Shown: one piece after another, positions 14,432-24,300 of the stretch
Numbering within the stretch: position 1 is the stretch's first letter
Layout: every line of letters starts with the position of its first letter
Assembly (NCBI RefSeq): GCF_030433645.1
Contig: NZ_JAROCG010000001.1
Coordinates: 1,612,001-1,676,000 of the forward strand
Reading direction: 5' to 3'
Source: Arthrobacter burdickii
GTDB lineage: Bacteria; Actinomycetota; Actinomycetes; Actinomycetales; Micrococcaceae
Length of the DNA: 64,000 nucleotides
Notes under the pieces: model-generated
Database searches by the model: none
Told to the model about the DNA's origin: nothing
What the model saw: only the letters and a program-made list of their open reading frames with translations
Translations under genes and position numbers: made by a program

Positions 14432-15088
14432 ATGTCTACTTCACTTACGCGCCAGGTCAAGGGCCTGCTGGGCGTCAAGCTCGGCATGACCCAGGTCTGG
14501 GACGAGAACAACATCCTCATCCCGGTCACGGTCGTCCAGGCTGACTCGAACGTCATCACCCAGCTCCTCACCGCGGACAAGGACGGCTACACCGCTGTCC
14601 AGATCGGCTTCGGCCAGATCGATCCCCGTAAGGTCACCAAGCCGCTCGCCGGCCACTTCGAGAAGGCAGGCGTCACGCCCCGCCGTCACGTGGTCGAGCT
14701 GCGGACGTCCGACGCCGACTCCTACTCGCTCGGTCAGGAACTCTCCGTGGAGATGTTCGAAGCCGGCCAGACGGTCGACGTCATCGGCACCACCAAGGGC
14801 AAGGGTTTTGCCGGTGTCATGAAGCGCCACGGTTTCCACGGTGTTGGAGCCTCGCACGGTGCTCACAAGAACCACCGCAAGCCCGGTTCCATCGGTGGAG
14901 CATCCACCCCCAGCCGCGTCTTCCGTGGAATGAAAATGGCAGGCCGCATGGGCGCCGTTCGTCAGACCACGCTGAACCTCAAGGTTCACGCTGTCGACGC
15001 AGAGAAGTCGCTGCTGCTGATCAAGGGTGCCGTCCCCGGCGCCCGCGGCCAGGTCGTCCTCGTACGCACCGCCGTGAAGGGAGCATAG
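14432..15088 (+). CDS. rplC: 50S ribosomal protein L3
   Basis: 218 residues. L3 is an early assembly protein near the peptidyl transferase centre. Recognisable parts are [17 protein letters not shown] at the N-terminus and the extended-loop region [19 protein letters not shown]. The loop residues near the active site look typical for the family, with no obvious pleuromutilin or linezolid resistance change. rplD follows 4 bp later. Confidence 0.97.
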   Translation: MSTSLTRQVKGLLGVKLGMTQVWDENNILIPVTVVQADSNVITQLLTADKDGYTAVQIGFGQIDPRKVTKPLAGHFEKAGVTPRRHVVELRTSDADSYSLGQELSVEMFEAGQTVDVIGTTKGKGFAGVMKRHGFHGVGASHGAHKNHRKPGSIGGASTPSRVFRGMKMAGRMGAVRQTTLNLKVHAVDAEKSLLLIKGAVPGARGQVVLVRTAVKGA

Positions 15089-15092
15089 CCAA

Positions 15093-15716
15093 ATGGCTGC
15101 CAACACTGTAAAGGTCGATCTCCCCGCGGAGATCTTCGATGCACAGACCAACATCCCCCTGCTGCACCAGGTCGTCGTGGCCCAGCTTGCGGCTGCCCGC
15201 CAGGGTACGCACAAGACGAAGACCCGCGCCGAGGTGAGCGGCGCAGGCCGCAAGCCGTTCAAGCAGAAGGGAACCGGTCGCGCCCGCCAGGGTTCGATCC
15301 GCGCCCCCCAGATGACCGGCGGTGGCATCGTCCACGGACCGACGCCCCGCGACTACAGCCAGCGCACCCCCAAGAAGATGATTGCCGCCGCTCTCCGCGG
15401 TGCACTCTCCGACCGGGCACGCAACGGCCGTATCCACGTCCTCGAGTCCCTGGTCACCGGCGACAAGCCGTCGACCAAGGGTGCCATCGAGACCCTGCGT
15501 GCGATCTCCGAGCGGCCCCGCCTGCTCGTCGTCATCGAGCGTGCCAACGATGTCGCCGCGCTGTCGGTGCGCAACGTACCCGCAGTACACGTCCTCTACG
15601 TAGACCAGCTCAACACGTACGACGTGCTGGTGTCGGACGACGTGATCTTCACCCAGGCCGCCTACGAGCAGTTCGTCGGATCGGCTGACGCCATCTCCGA
15701 GGAGGATGCCAAGTGA
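15093..15716 (+). CDS. rplD: 50S ribosomal protein L4
   Basis: 207 residues. L4 reaches into the exit tunnel; the tunnel-loop motif [20 protein letters not shown] is visible around residues 55-75. In E. coli L4 represses the S10 operon. The last four bases, GTGA, overlap the GTG start of rplW, which points to translational coupling. Confidence 0.97.
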   Translation: MAANTVKVDLPAEIFDAQTNIPLLHQVVVAQLAAARQGTHKTKTRAEVSGAGRKPFKQKGTGRARQGSIRAPQMTGGGIVHGPTPRDYSQRTPKKMIAAALRGALSDRARNGRIHVLESLVTGDKPSTKGAIETLRAISERPRLLVVIERANDVAALSVRNVPAVHVLYVDQLNTYDVLVSDDVIFTQAAYEQFVGSADAISEEDAK

Positions 15717-16018
15717 GCGGCACCATCGCAAAGGATCCGCGCGACGTCGTCATTGCACCCGTCGTCTCGGAGAAGAGCTACGGCCTGATCGACGAAGGCA
15801 AGTACACCTTCCTCGTCGACCCGCGCTCGAACAAGGAAGAAATCAAGCTGGCGGTCGAGAAGATCTTCTCCGTGAAGGTCGAATCGATCAACACCATCAA
15901 CCGGGTTGGCAAGCGCAAGCGCACCAAGTTCGGCTGGGGCCAGCGCAAGGGCACCAAGCGTGCCATCGTGTCCCTCAAAGAGGGCTCGATCGACATCTTC
16001 GGCGGTCCGCTCTCCTAG
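15713..16018 (+). CDS. rplW: 50S ribosomal protein L23
   Basis: 101 residues with a GTG start that overlaps the rplD stop by four bases. L23 lies at the exit of the polypeptide tunnel, where it docks SRP, trigger factor and the Sec translocon. The family pattern [17 protein letters not shown] near the N-terminus and [18 protein letters not shown] in the rRNA-binding part are clear. rplB follows after 31 bp. Confidence 0.97.
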   Translation: MSGTIAKDPRDVVIAPVVSEKSYGLIDEGKYTFLVDPRSNKEEIKLAVEKIFSVKVESINTINRVGKRKRTKFGWGQRKGTKRAIVSLKEGSIDIFGGPLS

Positions 16019-16049
16019 AGCGGAGACCACTTTAACGAGGAATTGAGTT

Positions 16050-16889
<840 letters not shown>

Positions 16890-16901
16890 GAGCCTGGAGA
16901 C

Positions 16902-17183
16902 ATGCCACGCAGCCTGAAGAAAGGCCCCTTCGTCGATCAGCACCTTTACGTAAAGGTCGCTCGCGAGAACGAATCGGGCACGAAGAACGTCATCAAGACG
17001 TGGTCCCGCCGCTCCATGATCGTCCCCGACATGCTCGGGCACACGATCGCGGTGCACGACGGACGCAAGCACATCCCGGTGTTTGTCACCGAGTCGATGG
17101 TCGGGCACAAGCTCGGCGAATTCGCTCCCACGCGGACTTTCCGCGGCCATGTTAAGGACGACCGCAAGGGCAAGCGCCGCTAG
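16902..17183 (+). CDS. rpsS: 30S ribosomal protein S19
   Basis: 93 residues ([34 protein letters not shown]). S19 forms a complex with S13 in the 30S head and contacts the A-site side of the subunit. Standard position between rplB and rplV, with a 37-bp gap to rplV. Confidence 0.97.
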   Translation: MPRSLKKGPFVDQHLYVKVARENESGTKNVIKTWSRRSMIVPDMLGHTIAVHDGRKHIPVFVTESMVGHKLGEFAPTRTFRGHVKDDRKGKRR

Positions 17184-17220
17184 GCGCTGCTCTTACGGCT
17201 AAGACGAGAGAAGGAAAGCA

Positions 17221-17586
17221 ATGGAAGCCAAGGCTATTGCGCGTCATATCCGCGTAACGCCTATGAAGGCCCGGCGCGTCGTCAACCTTGTTCGTGGTAA
17301 GCAGGCGAATGAGGCTCTGGCTATTCTGAAGTTTGCCCCACAGGTTGCTTCGGAGCCGGTTTTCAAGGTGGTCCAGTCGGCAGTCGCCAACGCCCGCGTT
17401 CTCGCGGACCGTGACGGCGTTGCCTTCGACGAGGACAACCTCATCATCAGCGAAGCATTCGTCGATGAAGGCCCCACGATGAAGCGGTTCCGTCCGCGTG
17501 CCCAGGGCCGCGCGTTCCGCATCAACAAGCGGACCAGCCACATCACGGTTGTCGTCGCTACCCCTGAGAAAGTGGAGGTCCGCTAA
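17221..17586 (+). CDS. rplV: 50S ribosomal protein L22
   Basis: 121 residues. L22 lines the exit tunnel opposite L4. The beta-hairpin part, [20 protein letters not shown], is intact and no macrolide-resistance insertion is seen. The rpsC GTG start follows its stop with no gap, so the two are likely coupled. Confidence 0.97.
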   Translation: MEAKAIARHIRVTPMKARRVVNLVRGKQANEALAILKFAPQVASEPVFKVVQSAVANARVLADRDGVAFDEDNLIISEAFVDEGPTMKRFRPRAQGRAFRINKRTSHITVVVATPEKVEVR

Positions 17587-18432
17587 GTGGGACAGAAAGT
17601 AAACCCGCACGGGTTCCGACTCGGCATCACCACCGACCACAGGTCACACTGGTTCGCCGACAGCAACAAGCCGGGCCAGCGCTACCGTGACTTCGTCCGC
17701 GAAGACATCAAGATCCGCCAGCTCATGTCGACCGGCATGGACCGGGCCGGCATCGCGAAGGTCGAGATCGAGCGCACCCGTGACCGTGTCCGCGTGGACA
17801 TCCACACGGCACGTCCCGGCATCGTCATCGGCCGCCGTGGAGCAGAAGCGGACCGCATCCGCGGCGAGCTCGAGAAGCTCACCGGCAAGCAGGTCCAGCT
17901 GAACATCCTCGAGGTCAAGAACCCCGAGATCGAGGCTCAGCTTGTCGCCCAGGGCATCGCCGAGCAGCTTTCCTCCCGCGTGGCCTTCCGCCGCGCGATG
18001 AAGAAGGCCATGCAGTCCGCACAGCGTGCCGGCGCCAAGGGCATCCGTGTCCAGTGCTCCGGTCGTCTGGGTGGCGCCGAAATGAGCCGCTCGGAGTTCT
18101 ACCGCGAGGGACGCGTTCCCCTGCACACGCTCCGCGCCAACATCGACTACGGCTTCTTCGAAGCGAAGACCACCTTCGGCCGCATCGGCGTGAAGGTCTG
18201 GATCTACAAGGGTGACGTCACGGCGAAGGAACTTGCAGCCCAGGCTGCAGCAGCTCCCTCCCGTGGCCGCGGTGGAGACCGTCCGGGCCGTGGCCCTGCC
18301 GGTGCCGACCGTGGTGGCGACCGCGGCGGAGACCGTCGTCGTCGTGCCCCCGAGCGCTCCGAGGGCCAGGGTGCTTCGGCACCCGCCGAGACCGCCGCAG
18401 CCCCCGCTGCGACTGAAGGAGGACAGGCTTAG
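17587..18432 (+). CDS. rpsC: 30S ribosomal protein S3 with Arg/Gly-rich C-terminal tail
   Basis: 281 residues, about 50 longer than E. coli S3. The first 215 or so residues are a normal S3 with KH domain ([20 protein letters not shown]) and the C-terminal domain with [21 protein letters not shown]3 lines the mRNA entry channel. The extra tail (about 222-281) is low complexity: first RG repeats ([26 protein letters not shown]), then an Ala/Pro/Glu end. Actinobacterial S3 proteins often have tails, so the tail is probably genuine. GTG start directly after rplV; rplP starts immediately after its stop. Confidence 0.97.
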   Translation: MGQKVNPHGFRLGITTDHRSHWFADSNKPGQRYRDFVREDIKIRQLMSTGMDRAGIAKVEIERTRDRVRVDIHTARPGIVIGRRGAEADRIRGELEKLTGKQVQLNILEVKNPEIEAQLVAQGIAEQLSSRVAFRRAMKKAMQSAQRAGAKGIRVQCSGRLGGAEMSRSEFYREGRVPLHTLRANIDYGFFEAKTTFGRIGVKVWIYKGDVTAKELAAQAAAAPSRGRGGDRPGRGPAGADRGGDRGGDRRRRAPERSEGQGASAPAETAAAPAATEGGQA

Positions 18433-18849
18433 ATGCTTATCCCACGTCGAGTCAAGTTCCGTAAGCAGCACCACCCGGGTCGTTCCGGCGCTGCAACCGG
18501 CGGCACCGAGGTCAGCTTTGGCGAGTGGGGTATCCAGGCTCTGAGCCCGGCATACGTCACCAACCGCCAGATCGAGTCCGCTCGTATCGCCATGACCCGC
18601 CACATCAAGCGTGGCGGAAAGGTCTGGATCAACATCTATCCGGACCGCCCGTTGACCAAGAAGCCTGCCGAGACCCGCATGGGTTCCGGTAAGGGTTCTC
18701 CCGAGTGGTGGGTGGCCAACGTCAAGCCGGGACGGGTTCTCTTCGAACTGTCCGGTGTTTCCGAAGAGGTAGCCCGCGAAGCCCTGCGCCTCGCGATCCA
18801 CAAGCTGCCGTTGAAGGCACGCATCGTGCGTCGTGAGGGTGGTGAATAG
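18433..18849 (+). CDS. rplP: 50S ribosomal protein L16
   Basis: 138 residues ([39 protein letters not shown]). L16 binds near the A and P sites of the large subunit and is a late assembly protein. It starts at the ATG immediately after the rpsC stop and ends 2 bp before rpmC. Confidence 0.97.
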   Translation: MLIPRRVKFRKQHHPGRSGAATGGTEVSFGEWGIQALSPAYVTNRQIESARIAMTRHIKRGGKVWINIYPDRPLTKKPAETRMGSGKGSPEWWVANVKPGRVLFELSGVSEEVAREALRLAIHKLPLKARIVRREGGE

Positions 18850-18851
18850 TT

Positions 18852-19196
18852 ATGGCTCTGGGTTCAAAGGAACTGGCAACAGACCAGCTGGACGGCTTCG
18901 ATAAGGACCGTCTGGTGGAAGAACTGCGCAAGGCCAAGGAGGAGCTGTTCAACCTCCGTTTCCAGTCGGCCACCGGCCAGCTCGAAAGCCACGGTCGCCT
19001 TCGTTCGGTGAAGCGCGACATCGCACGCATCTACACGGTGCTGCGTGAGCGTGAACTGGGTATCCGTCCCGAGGTCGAAGCTCCCGTCGAGGAAGCGAAG
19101 CCCGCGAAGGCGGACAAGCCCAAGAAAGCCAAGAAGGCCTCCACGAAGGACGAACCTTCCGTGGACACCGAGGCTTCTGAGGAGGACGCCAAATGA
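18852..19196 (+). CDS. rpmC: 50S ribosomal protein L29 with C-terminal extension
   Basis: 114 residues. The first 75 or so form a normal L29 ([38 protein letters not shown]) at the tunnel exit. About 40 further residues are a Lys/Ala/Glu-rich tail ([17 protein letters not shown], then an acidic end). L29 is usually 60-80 residues, so this is a lineage-type extension. The stop overlaps the rpsQ start by four bases (ATGA). Confidence 0.95.
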   Translation: MALGSKELATDQLDGFDKDRLVEELRKAKEELFNLRFQSATGQLESHGRLRSVKRDIARIYTVLRERELGIRPEVEAPVEEAKPAKADKPKKAKKASTKDEPSVDTEASEEDAK

Positions 19197-19504
19197 GTGA
19201 GCAGCAGAGCGAAACGACCGTAGGAACCGAGAAGGCCGTCCACGACGCCAACTCGCGCGGCTACCGCAAGGTACGCCGTGGCTACGTCGTCTCCGACAAG
19301 ATGGAAAAGACGATCGTCGTCGAGGTCGAGGACCGCGTGAAGCACGCCCTGTACGGCAAGGTGCTTCGCCGCAGCTCCAAGGTCAAGGCGCACGACGAGG
19401 AGAACATCGCCGGCATCGGCGACATGGTCCTCATCAGTGAGACCCGCCCGCTGTCCGCTACCAAGCGGTGGCGCCTGGTCGAGGTCATCGAGAAGGCCAA
19501 GTAA
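19193..19504 (+). CDS. rpsQ: 30S ribosomal protein S17
   Basis: 103 residues with an OB fold; it is a primary 16S rRNA-binding protein. The core begins at [20 protein letters not shown]; about 20 N-terminal residues are an extension. Its ATG overlaps the rpmC stop. It closes the S10 cluster: a strong terminator stem starts about 40 bp downstream, which cuts it off from rplN. Confidence 0.96.
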   Translation: MSEQQSETTVGTEKAVHDANSRGYRKVRRGYVVSDKMEKTIVVEVEDRVKHALYGKVLRRSSKVKAHDEENIAGIGDMVLISETRPLSATKRWRLVEVIEKAK

Positions 19505-19546
19505 CACCCGAGCAGTAGGGGGAGCCGGCCCGCCGGCCCCGCAGCA

Positions 19547-19580
19547 GATGCCTCGGACGCGATTTCGCGTCCGGGGCATC
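19547..19580 (+). terminator. Terminator after rpsQ
   Basis: A 15-bp stem, GATGCCTCGGACGCG with CGCGTCCGGGGCATC (one G-U pair), around the loop ATTT, followed by TTC. It separates the S10 and spc clusters. Confidence 0.85.
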
Positions 19581-19879
19581 TTCGCGATACGATAGGAACC
19601 TTGTCTGTCTGGTGGGCTGGCGCATGCCCTCACGAGGGTTCCTCCGCAGGGTTTCCTGCCCAGGACTTCCGCTTGCGGGGCATCCCTTCGGGGGTTTCCT
19701 TCACACCGGGCAAATAGGCAAAAGCCCGATAATCTTGTTCATCACAAATCCGCTGTGCAAACGATCCACGCACAGCCGCGCGCCCGGCGTGCACGTGCTG
19801 AGTACCAGTATTACGGGGCCCACCCATATCCGTTCCGCAAGGCTCGACGAGAGAACCGGCGCGACGACAGGAGTAATAA
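19581..19879 (+). promoter_or_regulatory. Promoter and leader region of the rplN (spc) unit
   Basis: About 300 bp without a supported gene between the rpsQ terminator and rplN. TAATCT followed by TG lies at 19730-19735, the same octamer as before rplM; it overlaps GATAAT (19728-19733). No clear -35 is seen. From here the rplN leader would be about 140 nt. Confidence 0.45.
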
Positions 19880-20248
19880 GTGATTCAGCAGGAGTCGCGG
19901 CTAAAGGTCGCCGACAACACGGGGGCCAAGGAAATCTTGACCATCCGCGTTCTCGGAGGATCCGGGCGCCGCTACGCAGGCATCGGCGACGTCATCGTCG
20001 CCACCGTGAAGGACGCGATCCCCGGCGGCAACGTCAAGAAGGGTGACGTCGTCAAGGCGGTCATCGTCCGCACCAAGAAGGAACGCCGCCGCGCGGATGG
20101 TTCCTACATCAAGTTTGACGAGAACGCAGCAGTGATCCTGAAGAACGACGGCGACCCCCGCGGTACCCGTATCTTCGGCCCTGTCGGTCGCGAGCTCCGC
20201 GACAAGCGTTTCATGAAGATCATCTCGCTGGCGCCGGAGGTGCTGTAG
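19880..20248 (+). CDS. rplN: 50S ribosomal protein L14
   Basis: 122 residues with a GTG start ([39 protein letters not shown]). L14 forms part of an intersubunit bridge. It is the first gene of the spc cluster and appears to have its own promoter, since a terminator and 375 bp separate it from rpsQ. Confidence 0.97.
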   Translation: MIQQESRLKVADNTGAKEILTIRVLGGSGRRYAGIGDVIVATVKDAIPGGNVKKGDVVKAVIVRTKKERRRADGSYIKFDENAAVILKNDGDPRGTRIFGPVGRELRDKRFMKIISLAPEVL

Positions 20249-20251
20249 TCC

Positions 20252-20626
20252 ATGGCACAGAAGACAAAGCTCAAGATCAAGAAGGGTGACCTCGTCCAGG
20301 TCATCACCGGAGCCAAGCAGGACCGCGGCGGAGACCGCGGCAAGCAGGGCAAGGTACTGAAGGTGTTCCCCGAGACCAACCGCGTCCTCGTGGAAGGCAT
20401 CAACCGGATCACCAAGCACACCAAGGTCGGGCAGTCGCAGCGCGGCACCAAGACCGGTGGCATCGAAGTTGTCGAGGCACCCGTGCACATCAGCAACGTC
20501 GCCGTCGTCGATCCCGAGACCAAGAAGCCGACCCGCGTCGGATACCGCACCGAGACCGTCGAGCGCGACGGCCGCGAGCGTGTTGTCCGCATCCGCGTGG
20601 CCAAGTCATCAGGGAAGGATCTGTAA
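20252..20626 (+). CDS. rplX: 50S ribosomal protein L24
   Basis: 124 residues with a KOW motif near the N-terminus ([20 protein letters not shown]). L24 starts 50S assembly and sits near the tunnel exit. The TAA stop shares one base with the rplE ATG (TAATG), indicating coupling. Confidence 0.97.
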   Translation: MAQKTKLKIKKGDLVQVITGAKQDRGGDRGKQGKVLKVFPETNRVLVEGINRITKHTKVGQSQRGTKTGGIEVVEAPVHISNVAVVDPETKKPTRVGYRTETVERDGRERVVRIRVAKSSGKDL

Positions 20627-21201
20627 TGACTGTCGAAACCACAGAAGCCCGGGTTCTTCCCCGCCTGAAGGCGCGCTACGCGTCCGAGATCAAGGCAGCC
20701 CTGCAGGAGGAGTTCAACTACTCCAACGTCAACCAGGTCCCGCGCCTGGTCAAGGTCGTCGTGAACATGGGTGTCGGTGACGCCGCCAAGGACTCGAAGC
20801 TGATCGACGGGGCCGTCAAGGACCTGACCGCGATCACGGGCCAGAAGCCGCAGGTCACCAAGGCCCGCAAGTCCATCGCGCAGTTCAAGCTCCGCGAAGG
20901 AATGCCCATCGGTGCGCACGCTACCCTGCGTGGCGACCGCATGTGGGAATTCACGGACCGCCTGATCTCCCTCGCCCTGCCCCGTATCCGCGACTTCCGC
21001 GGACTCAACGGCAAGCAGTTCGACGGCAACGGCAACTACACCTTCGGCCTCACGGAGCAGTCAATGTTCCACGAGATCGACCAGGACCGTATCGACCGCG
21101 TACGTGGCATGGACATCACCGTCGTCACGACCGCCAAGACCGACGCCGAGGGCCGCGCGCTCCTCAAGGCGCTCGGCTTCCCCTTCAAATCCGAAGATTA
21201 A
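20626..21201 (+). CDS. rplE: 50S ribosomal protein L5
   Basis: 191 residues. L5 binds 5S rRNA and contacts the P-site t[23 protein letters not shown] and the later [17 protein letters not shown] are typical. In most bacteria rpsN (S14) follows; here the next gene is rpsH and only 87 bp of non-coding DNA lie between. Confidence 0.97.
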   Translation: MTVETTEARVLPRLKARYASEIKAALQEEFNYSNVNQVPRLVKVVVNMGVGDAAKDSKLIDGAVKDLTAITGQKPQVTKARKSIAQFKLREGMPIGAHATLRGDRMWEFTDRLISLALPRIRDFRGLNGKQFDGNGNYTFGLTEQSMFHEIDQDRIDRVRGMDITVVTTAKTDAEGRALLKALGFPFKSED

Positions 21202-21288
21202 TCTAACTACGTTGCAGGTCCACTCCAGCCGGCACCCTGAGTGCCGTCCGGAGCCCGGAAACCGTTTCGAGGAAGGGCAAGAGCCCAC

Positions 21289-21687
21289 ATGACAATGACA
21301 GATCCTGTCGCAGACATGCTCACGCGTCTGCGCAACGCAAACTCGGCTTACCACGACTCCGTGTCCATGCCGTACAGCAAGTTGAAGGCCCGCGTCGCGG
21401 ACATTCTGAAGGCCGAAGGCTACATCGCCGGCTGGAAGGAAGAGGAAGCGGAGGTCGGCAAGAAGCTGACCATCGACCTCAAGTTCGGACCGGACCGCCA
21501 GCGTTCCATCGCCGGCATCCGCCGTATCTCCAAGCCCGGTCTGCGCGTGTACGCCAAGTCCACGAACCTGCCCCACGTGCTTGGCGGCCTCGGCATCGCC
21601 ATCCTGTCCACGTCCTCCGGTCTGCTCACCGACCGCCAGGCATCCAAGAAGGGTGTGGGTGGGGAAGTCCTCGCCTACGTCTGGTAA
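21289..21687 (+). CDS. rpsH: 30S ribosomal protein S8
   Basis: 132 residues. S8 is a primary binder of the 16S central domain and in E. coli the spc operon repressor. The start is ATG 21289 ([18 protein letters not shown]), with AGGAAGGG upstream. An upstream in-frame extension of 16 codons has no family resemblance and is rejected. The C-terminal GGEVLAYVW is standard. Confidence 0.97.
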   Translation: MTMTDPVADMLTRLRNANSAYHDSVSMPYSKLKARVADILKAEGYIAGWKEEEAEVGKKLTIDLKFGPDRQRSIAGIRRISKPGLRVYAKSTNLPHVLGGLGIAILSTSSGLLTDRQASKKGVGGEVLAYVW

Positions 21688-21705
21688 CGGGAAAGGGAAA
21701 GAATA

Positions 21706-22242
21706 ATGTCACGTATTGGACGTCTCCCCATCGCCGTTCCCGCCGGTGTCGAGGTCGCAGTCAACGGCAACGAGGTCACCGTCAAGGGCTCGAAGGGCGA
21801 GCTGAGCCACACGGTTCCCAGCCCCATCGAGGTCTCCCTGAACGAGGGCATCCTCACCGTCGCGCGCCCGAACGACGAGCGCGAGTCGCGGTCGCTCCAC
21901 GGCCTCACCCGCACGCTGATCTCCAACATGATCGTCGGAGTCACCGAGGGCTACAAGAAGAACCTTGAGATCGTGGGCACGGGTTACCGTGTGCAGGCCA
22001 AGGGCAGCGACCTGGAATTCGCTCTGGGTTACAGCCACCCGGTCGCCGTCAAGGCTCCCGAGGGCATCACCCTGACCGTCGACAGCCCCACCAAGCTCTC
22101 GGTCGCAGGCATCAACAAGCAGCAGGTCGGCGAGGTCGCTGCAACCATCCGCAAGCTGCGCAAGCCTGACCCCTACAAGGGCAAGGGCATCCGCTACGCA
22201 GGCGAGATCATCCGCCGCAAGGTCGGAAAGGCTGGTAAGTAA
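21706..22242 (+). CDS. rplF: 50S ribosomal protein L6
   Basis: 178 residues made of two tandem L6 domains. It sits at the base of the L7/L12 stalk near the sarcin-ricin loop. [19 protein letters not shown] at the start and the signature [14 protein letters not shown] near the end are clear. A purine-rich site precedes its ATG. rplR follows after 2 bp. Confidence 0.97.
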   Translation: MSRIGRLPIAVPAGVEVAVNGNEVTVKGSKGELSHTVPSPIEVSLNEGILTVARPNDERESRSLHGLTRTLISNMIVGVTEGYKKNLEIVGTGYRVQAKGSDLEFALGYSHPVAVKAPEGITLTVDSPTKLSVAGINKQQVGEVAATIRKLRKPDPYKGKGIRYAGEIIRRKVGKAGK

Positions 22243-22244
22243 CC

Positions 22245-22628
22245 ATGGGTCTGAGCATCAACAAGAAGCGCAGCTCGAAGAGCAAGTCCGCCTCGCGTGG
22301 ACGCCGCCACCTCCGTGTACGCAAGCGCGTCTCGGGCACGGCTGTCCGTCCCCGCCTGGTCGTCAACCGATCGGCCCGCCACGTATTCGTGCAGGTCGTC
22401 GACGACACCAAGGGCGTGACCGTCGCATCAGCCTCCACCCTCGAAGCGGACCTCCGTGCATTCGACGGTGACAAGACCGCCAAGGCCAAGCGCGTTGGCG
22501 AACTTGTTGCAGAGCGTGCCAAGGCTGTCGGTGTCGAAGCTGTCGTCTTCGACCGCGGCGGCAACAAGTACCACGGTCGCGTTGCAGCAATCGCAGACGG
22601 CGCACGTGAAGGTGGGCTGGCACTGTGA
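22245..22628 (+). CDS. rplR: 50S ribosomal protein L18
   Basis: 127 residues. L18 binds 5S rRNA with L5. The basic N-terminal arm and [20 protein letters not shown], and the C-terminal [20 protein letters not shown], are typical. The stop overlaps the rpsE GTG start by four bases. Confidence 0.97.
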   Translation: MGLSINKKRSSKSKSASRGRRHLRVRKRVSGTAVRPRLVVNRSARHVFVQVVDDTKGVTVASASTLEADLRAFDGDKTAKAKRVGELVAERAKAVGVEAVVFDRGGNKYHGRVAAIADGAREGGLAL

Positions 22629-23362
22629 CCGAGGAAAACAAGGCAAAGGAAGCCCCATTGAATACGGCTACAGAGCAGCCCGCGGCCGAAGCTCCGGCTG
22701 CAGGTGCAACTGACACCGCGTCGGCTGACGCCAACCGCCGCGGCAACGCCCGCGGTGGCGAGCGTGGCGGCAACTCCCGCGGCGGCGAGCGCGGCCGTGG
22801 CGGCCGTGACGGCGGCCGCGACGGCGGACGCAATGACGACAAGGACAAGTTCATTGAGCGCGTCGTCACCATCAACCGTGTCGCCAAGGTCGTCAAGGGC
22901 GGCCGCCGCTTCAGCTTCACCGCCCTCGTGGTGGTAGGCGACGGCAACGGCATGGTCGGCGTCGGCTACGGAAAGGCGAAGGAAGTTCCCTCCGCCATCC
23001 AGAAGGCCGTCGAGGAAGCCAAGAAGACGATGTTCCGCGTTCCGCGCATCGGTGGCACCGTCCCGCACCTGGTGCAGGGCGAGGCAGCAGCCGGCGTCGT
23101 TCTTCTCCGTCCCGCCTCCCCGGGTACCGGCGTTATCGCCGGTGGTCCGGTGCGTGCGGTACTGGAATGCGTCGGCATCCACGACGTCCTCTCCAAGTCG
23201 CTCGGTTCCGCGAACGCCATCAACATCGTTCACGCCACCGTTGACGCGCTGAAGCGCCTCGAAGAGCCCCAGGCAGTCGCGGCACGCCGTGGCCTGCCCC
23301 TCGACGAGGTCGCATCCCACCAGATGCTGCGCGCAATCGCAGCTCAGAAGACAGGTGCGTAA
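22625..23362 (+). CDS. rpsE: 30S ribosomal protein S5 with long RG-rich N-terminal extension
   Basis: 245 residues against about 166 in E. coli. S5 shapes decoding accuracy and the mRNA entry helicase. The normal S5 core begins near residue 75 ([39 protein letters not shown]). Before it come about 75 residues of low complexity: an Ala/Glu-rich stretch, then many RGG/GGR repeats ([20 protein letters not shown]). GTG start overlapping rplR. Extended S5 is known in actinobacteria; the repeat content resembles the S3 tail in the same operon system. Confidence 0.97.
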   Translation: MTEENKAKEAPLNTATEQPAAEAPAAGATDTASADANRRGNARGGERGGNSRGGERGRGGRDGGRDGGRNDDKDKFIERVVTINRVAKVVKGGRRFSFTALVVVGDGNGMVGVGYGKAKEVPSAIQKAVEEAKKTMFRVPRIGGTVPHLVQGEAAAGVVLLRPASPGTGVIAGGPVRAVLECVGIHDVLSKSLGSANAINIVHATVDALKRLEEPQAVAARRGLPLDEVASHQMLRAIAAQKTGA

Positions 23363-23580
23363 TGACCGCGATCACACCGAAGAACGTGCGCGTGAGCTCG
23401 GCGCAGCTCGAGATCACCCAGATCAAGTCCGCCATTGGCGGCAAGCAGAACCAGCGCGACACGCTGCGGTCGCTCGGTCTCAAGCGGATCGGCCACACCG
23501 TGGTCCGTGAAGCCGATGCCGTTACCGTTGGCATGATCAACACGGTTCCGCACCTCTTGAAGGTTGAGGAGGCCAACTAA
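23362..23580 (+). CDS. rpmD: 50S ribosomal protein L30
   Basis: 72 residues; the family is about 60, so a short N-terminal extension is present. The core runs from [20 protein letters not shown] to [18 protein letters not shown]. Both ends share single bases with neighbours (TAATG at rpsE and TAATG at rplO), giving tight coupling. Confidence 0.96.
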   Translation: MTAITPKNVRVSSAQLEITQIKSAIGGKQNQRDTLRSLGLKRIGHTVVREADAVTVGMINTVPHLLKVEEAN

Positions 23581-24077
23581 TGGCAGAGAACAACACCGCG
23601 GCTTCGGCCGCACCCGAGGCAAAAGCAGAGCGCGTCCACGCCCTCAAGGTCCACCACCTGCGCCCCGCACCCGGAGCCAAGACGGCGAAGACCCGTGTTG
23701 GCCGTGGTGAGGGTTCGAAGGGTAAGACCGCAGGCCGTGGTACCAAGGGAACTGCAGCCCGCTACCAGGTGAAGGCAGGATTTGCCGGCGGCCAGCTGCC
23801 GCTGCACATGCGCCTTCCCAAGCTGCGCGGCTTCAAGAACCCGTTCCGCGTCGAGTTCCAGGTCGTGAACCTGGACAAGCTCTCCGAGCTGTACCCCGCT
23901 GGCGGCGACGTCACCGTGGACAGCCTGGTAGCGAACGGTGCCGTCCGCAAGAACCAGCCCGTCAAGGTGCTGGGGACCGGCGAGATCACCGTGGCCGTCA
24001 ACGTCTCGGCCGACGCCTTCTCCGCATCCGCTGCAGAGAAGATCGTCGCCGCCGGCGGGACCGTCACCGAGCTGTAG
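23580..24077 (+). CDS. rplO: 50S ribosomal protein L15
   Basis: 165 residues. The conserved Gly-rich N-terminal region ([30 protein letters not shown]) and the core [16 protein letters not shown] are visible. About 20 N-terminal residues are an Ala/Glu-rich extension. It is the last gene of the spc cluster: two hairpins follow, so secY is not simply read through from here. Confidence 0.97.
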   Translation: MAENNTAASAAPEAKAERVHALKVHHLRPAPGAKTAKTRVGRGEGSKGKTAGRGTKGTAARYQVKAGFAGGQLPLHMRLPKLRGFKNPFRVEFQVVNLDKLSELYPAGGDVTVDSLVANGAVRKNQPVKVLGTGEITVAVNVSADAFSASAAEKIVAAGGTVTEL

Positions 24078-24084
24078 GTCACTG

Positions 24085-24122
24085 GCCAACCCCTTCCCCG
24101 GCGCGCTGGGGGAGGGGTTGGC
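24085..24122 (+). terminator. First hairpin after rplO
   Basis: A 15-bp stem, GCCAACCCCTTCCCC with GGGGGAGGGGTTGGC (one G-U pair), and an 8-nt loop, starting 8 bp after the rplO stop. No T-run. Confidence 0.75.
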
Positions 24123-24146
24123 TGTGATCGGCGGCACTTTGGAACT

Positions 24147-24193
24147 AGACTCTTGGTGGGCAGGGCTGTATCAGCCCACCAGGAGTCTTTTTT
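24147..24193 (+). terminator. Second, T-tailed terminator after rplO
   Basis: A 15-bp stem, AGACTCTTGGTGGGC with GCCCACCAGGAGTCT (one G-U pair), a 12-nt loop, then a run of T. This is a textbook intrinsic terminator, rare in this GC-rich window. Confidence 0.9.
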
Positions 24194-24243
24194 CGGCTCA
24201 GGCCACCACACCCGCCGGTGCTCTGCCACGGGTGACCAACCGT

Positions 24244-24249
24244 TAGACT
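24244..24249 (+). promoter_or_regulatory. Candidate -10 box of secY-adk-map
   Basis: TAGACT lies 52 bp before the secY start and downstream of both terminators. No convincing -35. It fits the TAnnnT form seen at other ribosomal unit heads here, though it lacks the following TTG. Confidence 0.45.
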
Positions 24250-24290
24250 CGGTTGTTGTGTAGGGTCCGCCACAGGACCAACAGACCTTC

Positions 24291-24296
24291 AGGAGG
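24291..24296 (+). promoter_or_regulatory. secY ribosome binding site, selects a TTG start
   Basis: AGGAGG lies 4 nt before the TTG at 24301. Upstream in-frame codons back to 24253 would add 16 residues foreign to SecY, so the TTG start is taken. Confidence 0.8.
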
Positions 24297-24300
24297 ACGC

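Noticed and set aside
24146-24151. TAGACT as a secY promoter
   Set aside because: It coincides with the left arm of the T-tailed terminator, so a transcript starting there is unlikely; the copy at 24244 is preferred.
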